DNA from: Sedimenticola sp.
GTDB taxonomy: Bacteria > Pseudomonadota > Gammaproteobacteria > Chromatiales > Chromatiaceae
Reading direction: 5' to 3'
DNA length: 64,000 nt
NCBI GenBank assembly: GCA_026992075.1
Contig: JALXAM010000047.1
Location: 62,001-126,000 of the forward strand
Shown here: one piece after another, positions 44,226 through 53,416 of the stretch
Layout: every line of letters begins with the position of its first letter
How positions within the stretch are numbered: the stretch's first letter is position 1
Notes under the pieces: generated by a model
What the model was told of the DNA's origin: nothing
What the model saw: the letters and a program-made list of their open reading frames with translations, nothing else
Databases searched by the model: none
Program-made: the position numbers and the translations under genes

Positions 44226-45341
44226 TCATCGAGTTTCCAGGAGCAGCGCCACCTGGCCCAGGTAGGGCTCCATCACCGGCTGCAGCTTGCGCCGCATGAG
44301 CGTGCCGATGGCGTCGGTCTTGCGGAACACCGGACGCACCACGCCGTACCCGGAGCCGGAAAGCACCCGCAGTGCCTTCAGCTGGGGTACCAGGCCGGGA
44401 CAGGCCTGCGACACCGCCTTCGCCTCGGGCGACTCCTGAATCCAGCTTTCCGCCTCTGCCTGCAGCTCCTCGATGGTGGCGTCGGCCGGCCCCTCGGGGC
44501 GCGCCGCCGCGAAATAGCCGGCCACCACCTCCAGGGTTCGGTTCACCACGTCCTGGTTCACCGGCTTCTCCAGCACCTTGCGCAGGGTCTTAAGCCAGGT
44601 CTGGCCGGGAGCCGAGAGCACCCGCAGCATCAGGCCCGCGACAGCATTTCCGGCTTGGGCGAGCTGCATCAGCGGCTCACGGCAGGAATCCAGCAGAGGG
44701 GAGTCCGCACCCTGCTCCGGCAGCTCATCGGGCAGTGATTGCAGGAAACCGACGTAGAAGGCGTTCTTGCGCCGCGCCCGCTTCCACAGTTCTTCCCGCA
44801 CTGCCTGGTCCACCAGCCCCGGCTGCAGCACCAGGGTGACTGTATCCATGATCTTCTCGGCCTCGGTCTCGAACGGCAGGAACTCCACCAGCCAGCGGGC
44901 CAGTTTCGGCCCCATCTCGCCCGCCAGGATGCGCGGGTTGCGCAACATCTGGCGGGCGTTCTCCGCGTCCTCCATGGCCCACCAGGCGCGCCGCGCCAGC
45001 TCGTCGGTGAGATCCTCGGAGTAGACCACCGCCACCACCGCCTCGGGCTCGCCCAGCAGCAGCAGCTCCTCCACGTTCTCCAGCCGCAGGTGGCCCATTC
45101 GGGTCCAGCGCTGAAGATGAAGGGGATAACCTGCCGGGGTACCCAACACCTGGGTGGAGAGCAGCTCGCGCACCCACTTGAGATAGAGCTCGTCCTTCAC
45201 CGTGGGATTGAGGGGGATCTCCATCTCGCCCTTCTCGGAAAGGGCGTGGAGGATCATGCGCGATTCGTCGATGCGCACCGCCTGGGGGCGGTTGGCCAGC
45301 ATCACGTTGAGGCGCAGGGCGTCTTCGGGTGCCAGTTCCAT
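44226..45341 (-). CDS. dsrS: DsrS
   Basis: A 371-residue soluble helical protein, last gene of the dsr operon. It has no signal peptide and no cofactor motif. Size, helical content and place after dsrR match DsrS of Allochromatium. It has no proven enzymatic role. It is split from dsrR by a 292-base gap full of nested palindrome, so its transcript may be decoupled. The start at 45341 (MELAPEDALRLNVML) is the first ATG and fits the family. Confidence 0.8.
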   Translation of the reverse strand: MELAPEDALRLNVMLANRPQAVRIDESRMILHALSEKGEMEIPLNPTVKDELYLKWVRELLSTQVLGTPAGYPLHLQRWTRMGHLRLENVEELLLLGEPEAVVAVVYSEDLTDELARRAWWAMEDAENARQMLRNPRILAGEMGPKLARWLVEFLPFETEAEKIMDTVTLVLQPGLVDQAVREELWKRARRKNAFYVGFLQSLPDELPEQGADSPLLDSCREPLMQLAQAGNAVAGLMLRVLSAPGQTWLKTLRKVLEKPVNQDVVNRTLEVVAGYFAAARPEGPADATIEELQAEAESWIQESPEAKAVSQACPGLVPQLKALRVLSGSGYGVVRPVFRKTDAIGTLMRRKLQPVMEPYLGQVALLLETR

Positions 45342-45390
45342 CAGAACGAATTACAAGTCATTGGTGTGAACAATCACGAACACCCGCCTC

Positions 45391-45596
45391 GTAGGTCGGG
45401 CTTCAGCCCGACGAATCACGCTACAAAGTTGGAAGGCCGGTGGGGGATCCTTTCTGGCGGGGCTTCGGCAGCAGGGATGCTGCCGCAGAGCCTACAGGGA
45501 GGTATTGACGGCGTCCCCGCCAGGAAGGATCCCCCACCGGCCCAGTGACTGCGTTAAATCCAACCTTATAATTCGTCGGGCTGAAGCCCGACCTAC
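45391..45596. repeat. family E nested palindrome (MITE-like) inside the dsr operon, copy 2
   Basis: The ends are GTAGGTCGGGCTTCAGCCCGAC and its exact inverse (45391-45412 and about 45574-45596). Within these are 28-base arms at 45435-45462 and 45515-45542 that pair with one mismatch. The core reads TTCGGCAGCAGGGATGCTGC then GCCTACAGGGAGGTATTGA. No transposase is encoded. Confidence 0.85.
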
Positions 45597-45633
45597 GGAT
45601 AGCGGCTGCCCCTGATCGGGGATGAAGCCGTGT

Positions 45634-45948
45634 TCAGTGCTCCTTGGGCGGCACATAGTGAGGATCGGCGGGGTTGAGAAAAATGAACTGCCAATTGCCC
45701 GGCTCCAGCTCGACAAAGTCCAGCGTGCACTCTTCCAGTTTCTCCTGGAACCTGGGATCCATCACCACCTCGATCCCTTCCGACTGGATGCGCAGGTCTC
45801 CCTCGGCCGGCTCGTCGAAACCCATCTTGTAGTGGAAGGAGCCGTCGGCATTCTCCCGCACCGCCAGGCGCAGGGCCATGCCCTCGGTGCCCCCTTGCTT
45901 GGCGGCCGTTCTGATCTGCTCTGCTGCTTTGGGCGTTATCCTGAACAT
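45634..45948 (-). CDS. dsrR: DsrR, A-type iron-sulfur carrier-like protein
   Basis: A 104-residue IscA-fold protein (MFRITPKAAEQIRTAAKQG, MALRLAVRENADGSFHYKMG, DEPAEGDLRIQSEGIEVVMD). It lacks the three Cys residues that bind iron-sulfur clusters in IscA; the only Cys is in EECTLDF. This loss is a known DsrR trait. DsrR affects dsr protein levels in Allochromatium, probably after transcription. It follows dsrN by 15 bases. Confidence 0.88.
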   Translation of the reverse strand: MFRITPKAAEQIRTAAKQGGTEGMALRLAVRENADGSFHYKMGFDEPAEGDLRIQSEGIEVVMDPRFQEKLEECTLDFVELEPGNWQFIFLNPADPHYVPPKEH

Positions 45949-45963
45949 CGCTAGTTTCCGTCC

Positions 45964-47331
45964 TCAACTGCTCGAATGGCCGGCCACGAACTCCACGAAG
46001 CGCTCGGCCCAGTGGTTGCCGCCCACATTGCGCATGTGGGAATAGTTGGCCAGCAGGTTCCGGTACACCAGGCCATCGTGGCGACCGTCCACACCGTATC
46101 CTCTTTCCACCCGGTAGGCAAACGGCAGCCCGGAATCCAGCTGCTCCAGCCCGGAATAGTGGAACTCGTGCGCATGGATCACCTGCCCCGCCCGGGCTCC
46201 CCAAGGGTGGTGCGCAGTTTCGCACAGCCGGACATAGCCTCTACCCTGGGGTTTCTGGTGCATTTTCACCTCTGCCGGCAACACTCCGACCATCTCGCAA
46301 CGCCTGCCACGCCATTCCAACCCCCGGCCCAGGTACATCAGGCCCCCGCACTCCGCGTAGGCTGGCCGGCCCGAATCGATGAAGGCGCGAATGGAGTTGC
46401 GCATCGACTGGTTGTTTTCCAGTTCGGCCATCTGTGTCTCGGGAAAGCCGCCGCCGATGAACAGGCCATCCGCGTCCGGCAACTGCCGGTCGGCCAGGGT
46501 ATCGAAGAAGAGCAGCTCCGCCCCCGAGCGCCGCAATGTTTCCAGGTCGTCGGGATAGTAGAACCCGAAGGCGGCATCCCGGGCGATGGCGATGCGCACC
46601 CTGGGGATCGGCGCCGCCTTGGCCGGAACAGGCTGGGCGTGAAACCGGGGCGCCCTCTCCCCGATCTCCAGGATCCGATCCAGCTCCACGCTGGCGCCCA
46701 CGTGATCGGCGATGATGTCGATGCGCCTCTGGGCGGCCTGCGCCTCGTTGCTCGGCATCAGGCCCAGATGGCGCTCCTCGATCTCCATCTCCGGGTTGTG
46801 TGGCACGGCGCCCACCACCTGCACGTCGGTGTAGTGCTCGATGACCCGGCGCAGCTTGGACTCGTGCCGCGGCCCTCCCACATTGTTGAGAATCACGCCG
46901 GCGATGCGGATGCGGGAATCGAAGGCCTGGTAGCCGAGAATCAATGGCGCCACGCCACGGGTCATGCCCCGGGTATCCAGCACCAACACCACGGGGGCGC
47001 CCAGCAGAGCGGCCAGTGCGGCATTGCTGTTGCTGCCATCCAGGTCCAGGCCGTCATAGAGCCCCTTGTTGCCCTCGATGACGCCGATCCCGGCATCGGC
47101 CATCTGACGGGCGAAAAGATTGCTGATCTCCTCCCGTCCCATGGTGTGGAAGTCGAGGTTGTAGCAGGCACGCCCCGCGGCCTGCCCCAGCCAGAGCGGA
47201 TCGATGTAGTCCGGCCCTTTCTTGAAAGGTTGTACCACGTGACCCCGGCGTTTCAGCGCGGCGCACAGGCCAATACTCACCGTCGTCTTGCCCGACGACT
47301 TGTGCGCGGCGGAGATCATCAGGTGAGCCAT
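45964..47331 (-). CDS. dsrN: DsrN, siroheme amidase (CobB-like)
   Basis: A 455-residue glutamine amidotransferase of the cobyrinate a,c-diamide synthase family. The ATP-binding N-terminus has ISAAHKSSGKTTVSIGLCAA and the class I glutaminase-like C-terminus has the Cys in PAYAECGGLMYLGRGLEW and the His in QVIHAHEFHYS. DsrN makes siroamide, the amidated siroheme of DsrAB. The sequence just before the ATG is part of a perfect hairpin and shows no Shine-Dalgarno match. Confidence 0.9.
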   Translation of the reverse strand: MAHLMISAAHKSSGKTTVSIGLCAALKRRGHVVQPFKKGPDYIDPLWLGQAAGRACYNLDFHTMGREEISNLFARQMADAGIGVIEGNKGLYDGLDLDGSNSNAALAALLGAPVVLVLDTRGMTRGVAPLILGYQAFDSRIRIAGVILNNVGGPRHESKLRRVIEHYTDVQVVGAVPHNPEMEIEERHLGLMPSNEAQAAQRRIDIIADHVGASVELDRILEIGERAPRFHAQPVPAKAAPIPRVRIAIARDAAFGFYYPDDLETLRRSGAELLFFDTLADRQLPDADGLFIGGGFPETQMAELENNQSMRNSIRAFIDSGRPAYAECGGLMYLGRGLEWRGRRCEMVGVLPAEVKMHQKPQGRGYVRLCETAHHPWGARAGQVIHAHEFHYSGLEQLDSGLPFAYRVERGYGVDGRHDGLVYRNLLANYSHMRNVGGNHWAERFVEFVAGHSSS

Positions 47332-47340
47332 GGTTCAGAA

Positions 47341-47374
47341 TGCGAAAAGGCGGCCTGGAGACCGCCTTTTCGCA
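47341..47374 (-). terminator. hairpin between dsrP and dsrN (attenuator-like)
   Basis: Perfect 13-base arms (47341-47353 and 47362-47374: TGCGAAAAGGCGG with its complement) around an eight-base loop. No T-run follows on the minus strand beyond CCTTTTCGCA, so it is probably a partial terminator, stabiliser or translation block, not a strict stop. Confidence 0.6.
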
Positions 47375-47394
47375 AATCCTCGCGGATCCGTCAA

Positions 47395-48618
47395 TCAGGA
47401 CTTGGCGTGATGCGGATCCACCACCTCGTCCGCCAGGGAGACCGGCAGGAACTGCAGTACGCGAATGGCCACGAAGGTGAGCAGCAACACCAAAGCCATG
47501 CCACCGATCCCCAGCAGCACCTCGGGCAGGCTGGGCGAATAGAGGAATGGCTGACCGTTCACGCCATCGAAGAAGCCGCTGGCAACGATGGTCTTGCCGG
47601 GGAACATGGCCATGGGGAAAGCCTGTCCGCCGATGACGATGACATAGACCGTGGCCAACCCACCCAGGATCACCGACACCGCGGCAGCGATGATGCCTCC
47701 CCGGGTCTTGCCGATGGTGGGATGATAGACCAGCGCCATGGGCAACAGGCAGCCCACGAAGACCCAGCCCACCCAGAAGAGGAAGGTGTAGATGCCGCCG
47801 TTGAGCAGGATGAAGGCCTCGTACTCGTGGTTCTCCGTGCCATAGAGGTTGGTGATGTGGTAGACGAGGGTGAAATAGAACACCGCTGCCGCGAATACTC
47901 CCAACAGATTCTTCAGCCGGAACAGCACCTTGTCTCCGAGCTCCCGCCCGTCGATCTTGTAGGTGAACATCAACACCAGGATGTAGATGGCCAAGCCGTA
48001 GGCGAAGGACATGATGACGAACATGGGCGCCAGAATGGCCGCATCATACCCCTGCCGGGCCACGATGAAACCGAAGATGGAGCCGGTACCGGTGGTGAGT
48101 ATGATCCGCCAGACGAAGGCCAGGATGCCCACCGGGCGATAGTGCTTGTTGAAGCGACGGTCCATCATGAACCACAGGTAGACCGCCACCACCGCCATGA
48201 AACCGGTATAGAGGAAGATGTTCCAGGCGAAGATCGACTTGAAGTTGTAATGGGTCATGGCCACCAGCAGCCGGTCCGGCTTGCCCAGATCCAGCACCAG
48301 CACCGCCAGGCCACCCATGAGCAGAGTGATGGCCAGCAGGCCAGATAAACGGGCCAACGGCTTGTACAGCTTCTTCTCGAAGACCGAACCGATGGAGGCG
48401 GTGTTCAAGGCACCGGAGGCGGCCACGATGAGGAAGATGGCGAAGACGTGCGGCGTGCCCCAGACGATCTGGTTGGTCATGCCGGTCACCCAGTGGCCAT
48501 TGTGTTCCATGTACCAGGCCGCGGCACCGCCGATGGCCACGATCACCGCCATCAGCGCCAGCAGTCCCCAGTACCTGGGACTCTCCAAACCCCACTCGCT
48601 GAAGTGAACCTTTTTCAT
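47395..48618 (-). CDS. dsrP: DsrP, NrfD-type membrane subunit of DsrMKJOP
   Basis: A 407-residue integral membrane protein with about ten helices, for example YWGLLALMAVIVAIGGAAAW, AITLLMGGLAVLVLDLG and YTFLFWVGWVFVGCLLPMAL. It belongs to the NrfD/PsrC family and probably handles quinone in the DsrMKJOP complex. The ATG at 48618 follows GTGAGG and gives the usual start (MKKVHFSEWGLESPRYWG). Confidence 0.92.
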   Translation of the reverse strand: MKKVHFSEWGLESPRYWGLLALMAVIVAIGGAAAWYMEHNGHWVTGMTNQIVWGTPHVFAIFLIVAASGALNTASIGSVFEKKLYKPLARLSGLLAITLLMGGLAVLVLDLGKPDRLLVAMTHYNFKSIFAWNIFLYTGFMAVVAVYLWFMMDRRFNKHYRPVGILAFVWRIILTTGTGSIFGFIVARQGYDAAILAPMFVIMSFAYGLAIYILVLMFTYKIDGRELGDKVLFRLKNLLGVFAAAVFYFTLVYHITNLYGTENHEYEAFILLNGGIYTFLFWVGWVFVGCLLPMALVYHPTIGKTRGGIIAAAVSVILGGLATVYVIVIGGQAFPMAMFPGKTIVASGFFDGVNGQPFLYSPSLPEVLLGIGGMALVLLLTFVAIRVLQFLPVSLADEVVDPHHAKS

Positions 48619-48649
48619 TACCTCACCCGCCTCTATACTCGAACCTGAC

Positions 48650-49414
48650 TCAGATATTGGTGTACCGAACACCGGTGTTGAGCTTGAGATCATCACGAAT
48701 CTGCACGCTGGGATAGGCCTTGAGCGCCTTCGAAACCGGGCTGTCCGGGTCCTTCAGGTCGCCAAAGACGATGGCCTGGTGCTTGCAGGCATCCTGGCAG
48801 GCCGTGGTGGTCTGGCCATTGTCCAGGCGGTGCACGCAGAAATTACAGCTCTCCACGCAGCCCTTGCCACGCGGTGCACGGGTCAACTTTTCCGCCACGT
48901 CGGCATGGATGAAGGAGCGAGCCTTGTAGGGGCAGGCCATCATGCAGTAACGGCACCCGATGCAGATGTGCCGGTCCACCATGACGATGCCATCGGCCCG
49001 CTTGAAAGAGGCGCCGGTGGGGCATACGTCGACACAGGGCGGAAACTCGCAATGTTGGCACATCATGACCAGATTGGTGATGCGGCCGGTCATGTTGTCC
49101 TTGAGCTTCACGTGACGGATCCATTGGGGACGCTGCCGCTCCCAGAGCGCATCGTCCGCGCCTTCCGGTTTGTTCACCAGATCGAGCCCGTTCTCCTGGT
49201 CACAGGCTTCCACGCAGTCGTTGCACCCTTCCACGCACTTGCTGGTGTCGATGAGCATGCCCCAACGCACCTTGTCGGTCACCGGAGTGGTCCGGGGCTC
49301 CGCCTGTGCCTGCAGGGTGTGCAGCACCACACCGGGTGCCAGAGTCACCGTGGTGGTGGCGGCGGCCGCTTTCTTGAGAAAGTCACGGCGCCCTTGATCG
49401 CTCGTGCTGGACAT
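48650..49414 (-). CDS. dsrO: DsrO, periplasmic iron-sulfur protein of DsrMKJOP
   Basis: A 254-residue ferredoxin-type protein with a Tat signal (GRRDFLKKAAAATTT). Four cluster motifs are seen: CVEGCNDCVEAC, CQHCEFPPCVDVC, CIGCRYCMMAC and CNFCVHRLDN...CQDAC, so up to four 4Fe-4S clusters, though the ligand set resembles DsrO family members. It passes electrons between DsrJ and DsrP on the periplasmic side. Confidence 0.92.
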   Translation of the reverse strand: MSSTSDQGRRDFLKKAAAATTTVTLAPGVVLHTLQAQAEPRTTPVTDKVRWGMLIDTSKCVEGCNDCVEACDQENGLDLVNKPEGADDALWERQRPQWIRHVKLKDNMTGRITNLVMMCQHCEFPPCVDVCPTGASFKRADGIVMVDRHICIGCRYCMMACPYKARSFIHADVAEKLTRAPRGKGCVESCNFCVHRLDNGQTTTACQDACKHQAIVFGDLKDPDSPVSKALKAYPSVQIRDDLKLNTGVRYTNI

Positions 49415-49416
49415 CT

Positions 49417-49797
49417 TCACTTCTCTCCTGGAACCGTGCTGTGGCACATGAAGCAGTCGAACTCGACCGCGGCATACTCGTGACACGTGTTGCAGAACTC
49501 CCCTTCGGCGTTCACCGGCACCGGCTTGCCCGATGCATCCCGGCGAGCGTGACAGTCCACGCAGCCGGCCAGGCTGTGTTTACTGCCGCGGATGCCCTGA
49601 TGCACGGTCAGATCACGCTGGTGCTCGATGAACTCGAAGTGCCTGCGCCGCATGACAGGAGTGGGCTCGACACAGCTCGTGAGCTTGTCCGCCTTGGCGG
49701 TCCCTTCCACCCCCTCGCCGGCATGGGCGGTGCCCAGCCCGAAGAACAGGCTGGACACCAGGATTGCCAGCAGGGTGATACTGCGCTTGCCAGTCAT
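49417..49797 (-). CDS. dsrJ: DsrJ, triheme cytochrome c of DsrMKJOP
   Basis: A 126-residue protein with an N-terminal helix/signal (RSITLLAILVSSLFFGLGTA) and three heme motifs: CVDCH, CNTCH and CFMCH. A further Cys at residue 42 (KLTSCVEP) is outside any heme motif and fits the Cys proposed as an unusual heme ligand in DsrJ. It sits next to dsrO, its likely electron partner. Confidence 0.92.
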   Translation of the reverse strand: MTGKRSITLLAILVSSLFFGLGTAHAGEGVEGTAKADKLTSCVEPTPVMRRRHFEFIEHQRDLTVHQGIRGSKHSLAGCVDCHARRDASGKPVPVNAEGEFCNTCHEYAAVEFDCFMCHSTVPGEK

Positions 49798-49819
49798 GAA
49801 TGAAGCCTCTGCTGTCGGT

Positions 49820-51769
49820 TTACTCACCCAGGCCCATCTTGATGTAACCCGTGGGACAGACGTCGGAGCAGATGTGGCAACCCACGCAACGCGAGTAGTC
49901 GGTGGCCACGTAGCGTCCGGTGGTGCGCTGATCCTTGGGCACCCGGTAGACGGCATCCTGCGGGCAGTAGATGACGCAGTTGTCGCACTCGAAGCAGAGA
50001 CCGCAGCTCATGCAACGATCCGCCTCCTTGCGCGCCGTCTCCTCGTCCAGCCCCTTGACCCGCTCGTGGAAGTGACCCAGCACCTCGTCGGCGGTGGGCA
50101 CGTCCTCTTCCCGCTTGTAACGGGGAGTCACCTCGAAGTAGCCCAGGAACATCTCGTCGGTGCTGATGATCTCCTGGAAAGAGCGGTCCTCGTAGTTGTG
50201 CACCGCGTAGTTGGCCTGGGAAGTGCCCCGCAGGTCACCGGAATTGGGGTCGAACTGCTCGGGATCCAGACCCGCCTCGTGCAGCTTTTCCAGCAGGTCG
50301 AAGTGGTGCACGTCCACCTTGGGCCGCTTCTTGATCTCCTCGCCCTTGAGGAACTCGTCCACCGATTCGGCAGCCACCCAGGCCTGGCCGATGGCGGTGG
50401 TGAGCAGGTGGGGACGCACGATGTCGCCGATGGCGAAGTGGTTGGGCTTGCCCTTCACCTGATAGTTGCCGGTGGTGTCCATCAGGCCGCGGCCGTTGTC
50501 GAAGCTCTCCAGACCCTGCAGGTCACCACCCTGGCCGATGGCGGCCACGATGAGATCGGCTTCCAACACCCGCTCGGTGCCCTCGATGGGCTTGGGAGTG
50601 TTGCCTTCCATCTCGCAGTCGCACACCTTCAGGCCGGTGGCGCGACCGTCGTCACCCTTGATCACCTCCAGCGGCATGACGCCGTCAAGAATGGTCACGC
50701 CCTCTTTCAGCGCGTCCTCGATCTCGTGCTCGGAGGCCATCATCTGCCCCCGCTTGAAAAGAGAGGTGAGAGTGGCATCCACCGGCTCGCGGGTGGCTTC
50801 GAGAGACTCGTCGTGAACCAGGCTATCGTCGTGGATCACGTCCTCCGGGTTGCCCTGCAGGTTGGGGCTGGTGCCGATACGGCGGGCCACGGAGACCACG
50901 TCGATGGAGGTGTCGCCACCACCCACGCAAACGATCTTCTTGCCGGTGACCTTCATGCGGCCCTCGTTGAAGGCCTTGAGGAAGGCGACACCGGTGACAC
51001 AGTTGGGGGTGCCTTCCCAACCGGGCACGGGAAGGTCACGGCCGGTCCAGCAGCCGATGGCCCAGATGATGGCGTCGAAGTTCTTCTCCAGCTCCTCGAC
51101 GGTGACGTCCTTGCCCACACGGGTGTTGGTGTGCACCTCCACGCCCATGTCGACGATACGCTGGATCTCGGCGGCCAGCTTGTCGCGGGGCACCCGGTAG
51201 TTGGGGATGCCATAACGCATCATGCCGCCCAGCTCGGGCTGAGCCTCGTAGACGGTGGCGCCATGCCCCATCAGGCGCAGCTGGTAGGCCGCCGCCATGC
51301 CGCCGGGGCCGCCGCCGATGATGGCCACCTTCTTGCCGGTGTCCGGGCCGGGCTCGAACTTGTAGCCGTTGGCCAGAGCGGTGTCGCCGATGAACTGCTC
51401 GATGGAGTTGATGCCGACGTGATCCTCCACCTCGTTGCGGTTGCAGCCGTCCTCACAGGGCGCAGGACAGACGCGCCCCATCATGGAGGGGAAAGGGTTG
51501 GCTTCCACGGCGCGGCGGAAGGCGTACTCGTGCCAGTCCACGTCTGCCGGCGGCTTCTCCAGGCCGCGAACGATGGAGAGCCAGCCCCGCACATCGTGAC
51601 CGGAAGGGCAGCTGCCCTGGCAAGGAGGTGTCTCGTGCACATAGGTCGGGCACTTGTAGGAGGTGTCGTAGTTGAAGACGTCCTCGGTCCAGTCGTCCCA
51701 GGTATTCTTGCCGTCTTCGAAACGACGCCAGGTGCGGCTCTTGTTCATTTGTTCGCTAGGAGTTGCCAT
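49820..51769 (-). CDS. dsrL: DsrL, NAD(P)H oxidoreductase of oxidative Dsr
   Basis: A 649-residue iron-sulfur flavoprotein. N-terminal Cys cluster (CPTYVHETPPCQGSC), then two dinucleotide-binding regions (KKVAIIGGGPGGMAAAYQLR and KKIVCVGGGDTSIDV), and a C-terminal two-cluster ferredoxin (CMSCGLCFECDNC...C and CVGCHICSDVCP). DsrL couples DsrAB to NAD(P)H/NAD(P) and marks the oxidative pathway in this context. The ATG at 51769 has GGAG seven bases upstream; a GTG two codons earlier is possible. Confidence 0.92.
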   Translation of the reverse strand: MATPSEQMNKSRTWRRFEDGKNTWDDWTEDVFNYDTSYKCPTYVHETPPCQGSCPSGHDVRGWLSIVRGLEKPPADVDWHEYAFRRAVEANPFPSMMGRVCPAPCEDGCNRNEVEDHVGINSIEQFIGDTALANGYKFEPGPDTGKKVAIIGGGPGGMAAAYQLRLMGHGATVYEAQPELGGMMRYGIPNYRVPRDKLAAEIQRIVDMGVEVHTNTRVGKDVTVEELEKNFDAIIWAIGCWTGRDLPVPGWEGTPNCVTGVAFLKAFNEGRMKVTGKKIVCVGGGDTSIDVVSVARRIGTSPNLQGNPEDVIHDDSLVHDESLEATREPVDATLTSLFKRGQMMASEHEIEDALKEGVTILDGVMPLEVIKGDDGRATGLKVCDCEMEGNTPKPIEGTERVLEADLIVAAIGQGGDLQGLESFDNGRGLMDTTGNYQVKGKPNHFAIGDIVRPHLLTTAIGQAWVAAESVDEFLKGEEIKKRPKVDVHHFDLLEKLHEAGLDPEQFDPNSGDLRGTSQANYAVHNYEDRSFQEIISTDEMFLGYFEVTPRYKREEDVPTADEVLGHFHERVKGLDEETARKEADRCMSCGLCFECDNCVIYCPQDAVYRVPKDQRTTGRYVATDYSRCVGCHICSDVCPTGYIKMGLGE

Positions 51770-51842
51770 GGTCACTCTCCATACAGTTGAACTGTTGCCC
51801 TTGCGGGATACTTGTTTCTTTCAGGGATACAGCCTTTGCGGT

Positions 51843-53378
51843 TCAGGCCGCATCCTCCTCGGATTCCTCTTCTTCCCCACCTTCGTTCTGACCAGTGAGG
51901 ATGATGGCGTTGGACACCAGCTGGTGCACGCTCACGATCTGGTCCATGTCGAAGCCATAATAGGGGATCACCTTGGTGAACTGGGACTTGCAGATGGCGC
52001 AGATGGCCGCCATGTGGGTAACCCCATGCTCCTCGGTGGCCGCTTTGAGGGCATCCATGCGCGGCTTGGCCCCCTTCACCCGCAGCTCCATCAGGTCGTC
52101 GGTGAGCAGGCCGCCGCCCCCACCGCAGCAGAAGGTGGCCTCTCGGATGGTGCCATCCGGCATGTCCACGTAGTTGTTGCAGACCGCCTTGATCACGTTG
52201 CGCGGAATCTCGAACTGGCCGCCGGGCTTGTCGCCCATGCGGGTGGCGCGCGCCACGTTGCAGGAGTCGTGGAAGGTCACCACCATGTCGTCGTTGGCCG
52301 ACGGATCCAGCTTGAGTTTGCCGGCCTGGATCTGCTCCCAGGTGAACTCCAGAATATGCTGGGGTACCGGGTATTTGGGATCCAGGAAATCGAAGGGGCC
52401 GGCCAGCGTGTTCAGGAATGCATAGGCCACCCGCCAGGCATGACCGCACTCGCCGAAGATGATGCGCTTCACGCCCAGGTCGATGGCCGCCTTGCGGATC
52501 CGCAACGACACCTTGCGCATGTTCTCGTAGGAGCCGATGAACATGCCGAAGTTGGCCGCCTCCGAGGCATAGGAGCTGAGGGTCCAGCTCACGCCCGCCT
52601 CGTGGAACACCTTGCCGTACCCCATGAGGCCGTCCACGTGGGGCTCGGCGAAGAAGTCGGCCGAAGGGGTCACCAGCAGGATCTCGGCACCCTTCTCGTC
52701 CAGCGGATAGCGCACCTTGACGCCGGTATCGTCGTAAACGTCCTCTTCCAACCCTTCGAGGGTATCGGCCAGGGCCGGCTCCGGCAGACCCAGGTTGTTA
52801 CCGATGCGGAAGACCTTGCCGATGATCTCGTTGCAATACTTGTCCCCCACCCCGATGCGATCCATGATCTCACGCGCGGCCATGGAGATCTCGGCGGTGT
52901 CGATGCCGTAGGGGCAGAAGACCGAACAGCGGCGGCACTGCGAGCACTGGTGGTAGTAGTTGTACCAGTCGTGCAGCACCTCTTCGGTGAGATCCACGGC
53001 GCCCACCAGTTTGGGAAAGAACTTGCCCGCCAGGGTGAAGTAGCGGCGATAGACCTTGCGCAGCAGGTCCTGGCGCGCCACCGGCATGTTCTTGGGATCT
53101 GCGGTGCCCAGGAAATAGTGGCACTTGTCGGTGCAGGCGCCGCACTTCACGCAGGAATCCAGGAAGACCTGGAAGGAGCGATACTTCTTCAGCATGTCGC
53201 CCATGGCCTCGATGGCCTTCTCCTTCCAATCCTCGGGCATCTCGCCCGGGAAACCCAACGCCTCCATGAACTCCGGCTTGGCACGGAAGGTCTCGAGATG
53301 TGCCATGCTGTCCGGCTGAATCGGCGGCACCTCCGTCACGCCGGTGATCTCGGGTACTTCGAAATTCGCTTTAGCCAT
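51843..53378 (-). CDS. dsrK: DsrK, HdrD-like catalytic subunit of DsrMKJOP
   Basis: A 511-residue cytoplasmic iron-sulfur protein. Two 4Fe-4S motifs come first: CVKCGACTDKCHYF and CSQCRRCSVFCPYG. The CCG domain motif CCGGGGG near residue 418, with upstream GECGHAWRV and HDSCNVARA, forms the HdrB/D-type noncubane cluster site. It reacts with the DsrC trisulfide or disulfide. An acidic tail (EGGEEEESEEDAA) ends it. Confidence 0.93.
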   Translation of the reverse strand: MAKANFEVPEITGVTEVPPIQPDSMAHLETFRAKPEFMEALGFPGEMPEDWKEKAIEAMGDMLKKYRSFQVFLDSCVKCGACTDKCHYFLGTADPKNMPVARQDLLRKVYRRYFTLAGKFFPKLVGAVDLTEEVLHDWYNYYHQCSQCRRCSVFCPYGIDTAEISMAAREIMDRIGVGDKYCNEIIGKVFRIGNNLGLPEPALADTLEGLEEDVYDDTGVKVRYPLDEKGAEILLVTPSADFFAEPHVDGLMGYGKVFHEAGVSWTLSSYASEAANFGMFIGSYENMRKVSLRIRKAAIDLGVKRIIFGECGHAWRVAYAFLNTLAGPFDFLDPKYPVPQHILEFTWEQIQAGKLKLDPSANDDMVVTFHDSCNVARATRMGDKPGGQFEIPRNVIKAVCNNYVDMPDGTIREATFCCGGGGGLLTDDLMELRVKGAKPRMDALKAATEEHGVTHMAAICAICKSQFTKVIPYYGFDMDQIVSVHQLVSNAIILTGQNEGGEEEESEEDAA

Positions 53379-53416
53379 GAGCGGGACCTATCGCCTCGGT
53401 TGTTGCGTTCAGGTTG

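Noticed and set aside
45964-47331. Cobalamin synthesis gene cobB/cbiA
   Set aside because: The fold is the same, but the gene sits inside the dsr operon with no cob genes, so DsrN is the right name.
45976-48348. 790-codon plus-strand open frame opposite dsrN-dsrP
   Set aside because: A high-GC antisense frame, His/Gln/Gly-rich, with no motif and running across two well supported genes and their hairpin.
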